Source of the DNA: Acidobacteriota bacterium
Lineage (GTDB): Bacteria > Acidobacteriota > Blastocatellia > Pyrinomonadales > Pyrinomonadaceae
NCBI GenBank assembly: GCA_003222935.1
Contig: QHXL01000046.1
Location: 4,591-14,258 of the forward strand
DNA length: 9,668 nt
Direction of reading: 5' to 3'
The notes under the pieces are model-generated. The model saw only the letters and a list, made by a program, of their open reading frames with translations, was not told where the DNA came from and did not search any database. The position numbers and the translations under genes were made by a program. Positions 6,237 to 9,668 of the stretch are shown piece by piece (positions within the stretch are counted from its first letter, which is position 1; every line of letters begins with the position of its first letter).

Positions 6237-7604
6237 ATGAAAAACATGTCGTTTCTGAAAATTGTGTTGGTTGTCCTCATCGGTGTTGTTTCGGTGTCTG
6301 CGTTTGTCACAAGCCAGCGAACGACGCAGAGCGATTTTAAAGTTCGCTACAAGACAACCATGGGGGCCGGCGGCGGCCAGGGCATGTCAGGCGAAACAGT
6401 GACAATGATCAAGGGGGCGCGCGAACGAAGTGAAAACCATACTGGCATGGGCTTCGACACGGTTAGCATCACGCAGTGTGATTTGAAGCGAACGATTCAG
6501 ATCAGCGACACGGCTAAGAAGTACACCATCACTCCGATGGAGAGTTCGTCGCCGGCTGCTTCAACGACTCCGAGTACACCGCCTCCATCCGCTCAGACCC
6601 CAACAACTCGTGGCGGGCTGGTTGAATACATTAGCAGCACGATTGATACCGGCGAACGCAAGGAGATGTTTGGTTTCACGGCCCGGCATGTGAAGAGTTC
6701 TACGACGATTAATGCGGCCGCTGATTCATGTAGTCCGGGAAAGCGTCGGATTGAACGCGACGGTTGGTACATCGATCTGAACGTGGGTTTTACCTGCGAT
6801 CGGAACGTTGCGCAGGCGATGCCTACCGCCCGTCCGCAGGCTGGCGGTTGCAGGGATCAAGTTAGGATGAAGAATGAAGGAAAAGCGGAAGCTGGTTACC
6901 CGCTCATCGAGACTATTCGCATGAGTGGCGATAACGGTGAGGTGATGTTTACCACAACAAAGGAAGTGATTGAGTTGTCGCGAGCGACACTCGACATGGC
7001 ATTGTTTGATATTCCAGCCGGCTACACTCAGGCAGCAGATTCATCTGAGCTGTATGCCATGAACTCGATGACCATGATGGGCGGGGTTAATCAGGCGGAA
7101 CCGGGTACGCGACCAAGTACAGGGTCTGTTGGTGCACCGGAGCAGGTCAAACAGCCGGGAGGGTTAGTGATCGGTGTTGTTCAGTTTAATAACAAGTCGA
7201 GCCGATCAGTGTCTCTTGATTTAGTACGTCAACGTCTCATTGGTCAGATTCAAGCTGCTGGTTTCTCCGCAATTCCAATGGCGATCCCAATGAACGCGAC
7301 CTCGCAGATGGAAGCGGAGGCCGAGGCAAAAGTAAAAAAGGTTGACTTCATTCTCTATACCGACATTGCCACTTTGAAGATGAATAAACTTGGTGGACTA
7401 CTGGGTGGATTGTCTGGCGGAAGCGCGATTCCGAAGACCGAGTCGAAGTTGGAATTCAAACTTTTCGCAGTGGGTGAAACGGCTCCGCGACTACAGTCAA
7501 ATACTTCTGCCAAGGAAGAGGGCGACGAGAATAGTGTCGGAACGGCAGTTGATGCCGAGGCGCGAATGGTTGCGGCGGAAGTTCGTAAGCGAGGTCGTGG
7601 TTAG
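6237..7604 (+). CDS. Exported two-domain protein of unknown function
   Basis: The 455-aa product starts with a hydrophobic export signal (about 7-23, MKNMSFLK then a Val/Leu/Ile run), with possible cleavage near VSA/F. Domain 1 (about 33-265) is rich in beta strands. It opens with SDFKVRYKTTMGAGGGQ, is split by a Ser/Thr/Pro/Ala linker (102-125) and contains four cysteines (81, 165, 187, 205) that could form disulfides in the periplasm. It vaguely resembles DUF4412-type proteins with a 'track a reporter substance' beta fold, but this is uncertain. A second Gly/Pro/Thr-rich linker (about 282-308) leads to domain 2 (309-455). Domain 2 has GGLVIGVVQFNNKS, an amphipathic helix (VSLDLVRQRLIGQIQAAGF), VDFILYTDIATL and a Gly-rich loop LGGLLGGLSGG. 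Its strand-helix-strand order recalls CsgG/TolB-N-like domains. No catalytic motif is seen. It follows the peptidase closely, so the two may act together outside the cytoplasm. Confidence 0.8.
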   Translation: MKNMSFLKIVLVVLIGVVSVSAFVTSQRTTQSDFKVRYKTTMGAGGGQGMSGETVTMIKGARERSENHTGMGFDTVSITQCDLKRTIQISDTAKKYTITPMESSSPAASTTPSTPPPSAQTPTTRGGLVEYISSTIDTGERKEMFGFTARHVKSSTTINAAADSCSPGKRRIERDGWYIDLNVGFTCDRNVAQAMPTARPQAGGCRDQVRMKNEGKAEAGYPLIETIRMSGDNGEVMFTTTKEVIELSRATLDMALFDIPAGYTQAADSSELYAMNSMTMMGGVNQAEPGTRPSTGSVGAPEQVKQPGGLVIGVVQFNNKSSRSVSLDLVRQRLIGQIQAAGFSAIPMAIPMNATSQMEAEAEAKVKKVDFILYTDIATLKMNKLGGLLGGLSGGSAIPKTESKLEFKLFAVGETAPRLQSNTSAKEEGDENSVGTAVDAEARMVAAEVRKRGRG

Positions 7605-7608
7605 CGGC

Positions 7609-8160
7609 TTAGTTCTTCGCTTTACCTTTCTTCTCTACTTCAGGCGGCAGTTTTTTTGCCGCCTCAAGTATTTGTTGTACGTCCTCGTACAACATTTCCA
7701 TACTTGCAATCTCAGATTCGGATTTGATCTGATCCTTTAACGGTGTGACCTGGGCCATGATGTTGTTCACTGCCTGGGCCAATTTTCGCAATGCCTTCGG
7801 AATCAGCGGGTTTCTGTCGTCCCGACTACTGACGTCGTCGATGTTGGTAATTGCCTCATCGAGTATTCGTGCGATATCCCCAACCAGTTCTGCACGCGAC
7901 CCGGTCGGCAAGTCTCCCCAGAGTTCAGAGTCCTTCTTTAATTGTTTTGCGTTCGCCGCCTGAGTGTTTGTCAGTACCATTAGCCGGCGCTCAGCGGCCT
8001 TGATGAATACATCTATACGTTTATCAAGTATTTGAGCTTCCTTTACACGATCGACTTCCAGGACCGTAAGGTGATCGCGTTGTACGGTCGCTGCTCGAGG
8101 AGTTGAAAACGAACCAGCGAGCACAACGACAAGAAGCAGTACTGTAGTTAGTAGTTTCAT
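7609..8160 (-). CDS. Small exported helical protein of unknown function
   Basis: The 183-aa product has a clear signal peptide (MKLLTT plus a Leu/Val run, likely cleavage after PRA at residue 23). The mature part is almost entirely helical and charged: residues 30-75 (VDRVKEAQILDKRIDVFIKAAERRL...), a linker with WGDLPTGSR (81-89), helix 90-110 (LVGDIARILDEAITNIDD), then LIPKALRKLAQAVNNIMAQV (119-138) and a C-terminal helix (148-170) with a Lys-rich end. I know of no named domain; I recall look-alikes only in Acidobacteria genomes. Its ATG overlaps the stop of the upstream gene by four bases (ATGA), and an AAAGG ten bases upstream may help initiation. It is therefore translationally coupled as the last gene of a three-gene operon. 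It converges on the 455-aa gene with 4 bases between stops. Confidence 0.8.
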   Translation of the reverse strand: MKLLTTVLLLVVVLAGSFSTPRAATVQRDHLTVLEVDRVKEAQILDKRIDVFIKAAERRLMVLTNTQAANAKQLKKDSELWGDLPTGSRAELVGDIARILDEAITNIDDVSSRDDRNPLIPKALRKLAQAVNNIMAQVTPLKDQIKSESEIASMEMLYEDVQQILEAAKKLPPEVEKKGKAKN

Positions 8161-8753
8161 GGCTGTTGGACCTTTGGTGGCGGCTTATGTTTGTCGATAG
8201 GTTTTTCAGGATCGCGTACGACCGTGTCGCCATAAAATGAATTGAGCGCCTCGGTTCTACCCTCACGCGCGAAGTCTTCGGTCTTCTTTATCCACACCGC
8301 ATATTCAATCGGAGTACTTCGTCGCATCGCCGTGAGACGTGGCGCATCTGCTCGCAGGGCAAGCTCCATCTTCTTATACAGGTCTCGAGTTTTATTGCTG
8401 CCGCGCTTCATTGTGGCCAAAAAAGTAAGCACGTTTTCGATCAAGGCCTGATAAGAGCCCACCTCGTGAGAGGCAGCTTCGAAGTTTGACTGGGTGGTGT
8501 ACTTTTCGGCAGTCGATAAATGACCGCCGGCAAATTCTATTGTTTGCCGAACGCGTTGTTTTGGATCGCTGGAACCATCGAGTTCAAGTTTCTCAGTCTT
8601 TGGAATCGCCTTGATCGGAGGAGGCGCCGTTAGCGGAGTTGGCAGGGGTGTGGCTTGTGCCGCGGGGTCAGGTTCTTGAGCGCGGGCCAGCGTCGAGCAT
8701 GCGATTATCAGGAGGGCGAGAAAGACAATTCGACTTAGAGATTCAGCAAACAT
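8157..8753 (-). CDS. Exported or lipidated helical protein of unknown function
   Basis: The 198-aa product starts with a signal sequence (hydrophobic 9-18). Two processing routes are readable: signal peptidase I after ARA at residue 25, or a lipobox IIAC at 16-19 giving a lipoprotein anchored by Cys19. A Pro/Ala/Thr-rich linker follows (27-50), then KAIPKTEKLELDGSS. The helical core (about 66-175) contains AASHEVGSYQALIENVLTFL, the KTRDLYKKMELALRADAPRL helix and RRSTPIEYAVWIKKTEDF. The C-terminus is Lys/Pro-rich (183-198). No known domain is recognised. It sits 12 bases after the TPR gene and overlaps the next gene by four bases, so the three form one operon. The helical core suggests a partner-binding rather than enzymatic role. 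No strong Shine-Dalgarno is seen before the ATG. Confidence 0.8.
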   Translation of the reverse strand: MFAESLSRIVFLALLIIACSTLARAQEPDPAAQATPLPTPLTAPPPIKAIPKTEKLELDGSSDPKQRVRQTIEFAGGHLSTAEKYTTQSNFEAASHEVGSYQALIENVLTFLATMKRGSNKTRDLYKKMELALRADAPRLTAMRRSTPIEYAVWIKKTEDFAREGRTEALNSFYGDTVVRDPEKPIDKHKPPPKVQQP

Positions 8754-8765
8754 TCAGAAAACGTA

Positions 8766-9668
8766 TCAGGGCTTCTTCTTCGCGCCCGCTCCAAGTTGGA
8801 TTTGACGACGAAGAGTAGGAAGGCGGAGCTTAACTTTCTCTATTTCGAGTTGGTTTAGTTTAACTTCGGCACTCGCCAGAAATTTCTCATACGACGCGAG
8901 TGCCTCCGGATATTCTCCGAGATAATCATGCGAGGTGGCAATGAAATAGTGCGCCACTATCGTTTCCGGCCTGGTTGCAATCAACCATTCGAACTCACTT
9001 ACGGCTTCAGTGTACTGTTTCGCCTCGTACAAAGCAGTAGCCAGATTTGCGTGAGCTGAAAAATTCTCGGGGTCGAGCTTGATCACTCGACGCAAGATGA
9101 CTGCTGCTTCGGGGAAGCGTCGAGCTTGGACCAGTGCTGCGGCATACCCAACTGCATACTCAGGTGCGCTTGGTTGAAGTTGCGAGGCACGTCGATAAAG
9201 TTCGAGTGAACGAGCGGGATCATCTTTCCGAAATGAGGCACCCAAGCGTGCAATCAGCATCGCGTTTTGCGGGTTCTTCTCGATAAGTTTTTCGATCGCT
9301 TTTCGGGAAACAGCCGGGTCATCGCTGTTCGCATCGGCAATTTCTTCGGGAGTTCCAATGACGGCGTTTTTGTCGCCAGCAGTGGTTTTGACTTCTAACC
9401 CGGCAGCCTTTGCTACCTCATTTGCTTCTGCTGTTCGACCGGCCTGTTGGTAAGCGTAAGCGAGTCGCGACAATAACACTTTGTCGTTGGGTCGTATTTG
9501 CGTCGCTGACTTTAGATCCGCTATGGCCAATTCATAACTTTTCTCATCCATCGACAGGTCCGAACGTTCCAGTAAGGCCGCGATACTTTTAGGTTCATCC
9601 GCGATCACCTGGTCTAGGATTTTTAGCGCAGCAGGCTTGTTGCCATTTGCTCTTTCTGCGATAGCCAA
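8766..9668 (-). CDS. TPR-repeat protein, C-terminal part (5' end outside window)
   Basis: The frame is open to the window edge. The TTG at 9668 is simply the last visible codon, so the true start lies beyond. The 300 visible residues consist mostly of tetratricopeptide repeats with the usual Ala/Gly/Tyr/Pro spacing. Repeats are visible at about 30-60 (ending in ATQIRPND), 61-90, 134-167 (LGASFRKDDPARSLELYRRASQLQP), 168-201 (AAALVQARRFPEAAVILRRVIKLDPEN), 202-235 (ANLATALYEAKQYTEAVSEFEWLI) and 236-269 (YFIATSHDYLGEYPEALASYEKFL). A non-repeat segment (about 92-130) separates the two TPR blocks. The protein ends in a basic tail (GAGAKKKP). TPR arrays bind other proteins, so a scaffold role for the two exported products downstream is plausible. 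Whether this protein is itself exported cannot be seen because the N-terminus is missing. Confidence 0.9.
   Translation of the reverse strand: MAIAERANGNKPAALKILDQVIADEPKSIAALLERSDLSMDEKSYELAIADLKSATQIRPNDKVLLSRLAYAYQQAGRTAEANEVAKAAGLEVKTTAGDKNAVIGTPEEIADANSDDPAVSRKAIEKLIEKNPQNAMLIARLGASFRKDDPARSLELYRRASQLQPSAPEYAVGYAAALVQARRFPEAAVILRRVIKLDPENFSAHANLATALYEAKQYTEAVSEFEWLIATRPETIVAHYFIATSHDYLGEYPEALASYEKFLASAEVKLNQLEIEKVKLRLPTLRRQIQLGAGAKKKP

Noticed and set aside
7643..7663. Hairpin GGCGGCA/TGCCGCC with a T-rich loop, resembling a terminator
   Set aside because: It lies inside the 183-aa gene and encodes its Ala-Ala-Lys-Lys-Leu-Pro-Pro segment, and no T-tract follows the stem on either strand.
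1..9668. Possible mobile element, CRISPR array, tRNA or phage gene
   Set aside because: No transposase or integrase motifs, regularly spaced direct repeats, cloverleaf-like sequence or phage proteins were seen on either strand; genes are densely packed and similar in style throughout.

Overview
The window looks like ordinary chromosomal DNA of a Gram-negative soil-type bacterium. The best guess is Acidobacteriota (Blastocatellia/Pyrinomonadaceae-like). The reasons are roughly 50% G+C, many exported proteins of unknown function, a bacterial glutamate-carboxypeptidase-II-like M28 metallopeptidase, a MacB/FtsX-type permease, and a TPR gene next to small secreted proteins of a kind I associate with that phylum. 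This placement is inference from gene style; there is no rRNA or other marker gene. No phage, IS, CRISPR, tRNA or toxin/defence gene was seen.

Layout. Positions 1-249 carry the C-terminal end of a DUF1003 membrane protein. A 138-base gap (250-387) follows, holding an imperfect inverted repeat built from six copies of the hexamer GTCAGT/ACTGAC. A plus-strand block (388-3367) then carries a HAD-like hydrolase, a MacB/FtsX-type permease without its own ATPase, and a secreted protein with two diverged copies of one domain. The last two genes share one base at a TAATG junction and are probably translationally coupled. A minus-strand gene (3371-3937) for a membrane-anchored double zinc-ribbon protein converges on this block with only 3 bases between the stop codons.

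From a short divergent intergenic region (3938-4052) the plus strand carries a two-gene unit: an exported M28 metallopeptidase (4053-6206) and a two-domain exported protein of unknown function (6237-7604). This unit converges, with a 4-base gap, on a minus-strand operon (9668 down to 7609). That operon encodes a TPR protein (5' end outside the window), a 198-aa exported or lipidated protein, and a 183-aa exported protein whose start overlaps the previous stop (ATGA).

Functionally, most products act at the cell envelope: two carry membrane segments of unknown role, one is a transporter-type permease, and five have export signals. The only confident enzyme is the M28 peptidase; the HAD protein is probably an enzyme but has an altered motif I. 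Nothing here demonstrates a new system. The features most worth a second look are the altered HAD motif, the loss of glutamate-recognising residues in the GCPII-like enzyme, the permease/duplicated-domain pair, the TPR-198-183 cassette and the symmetrical intergenic repeat.
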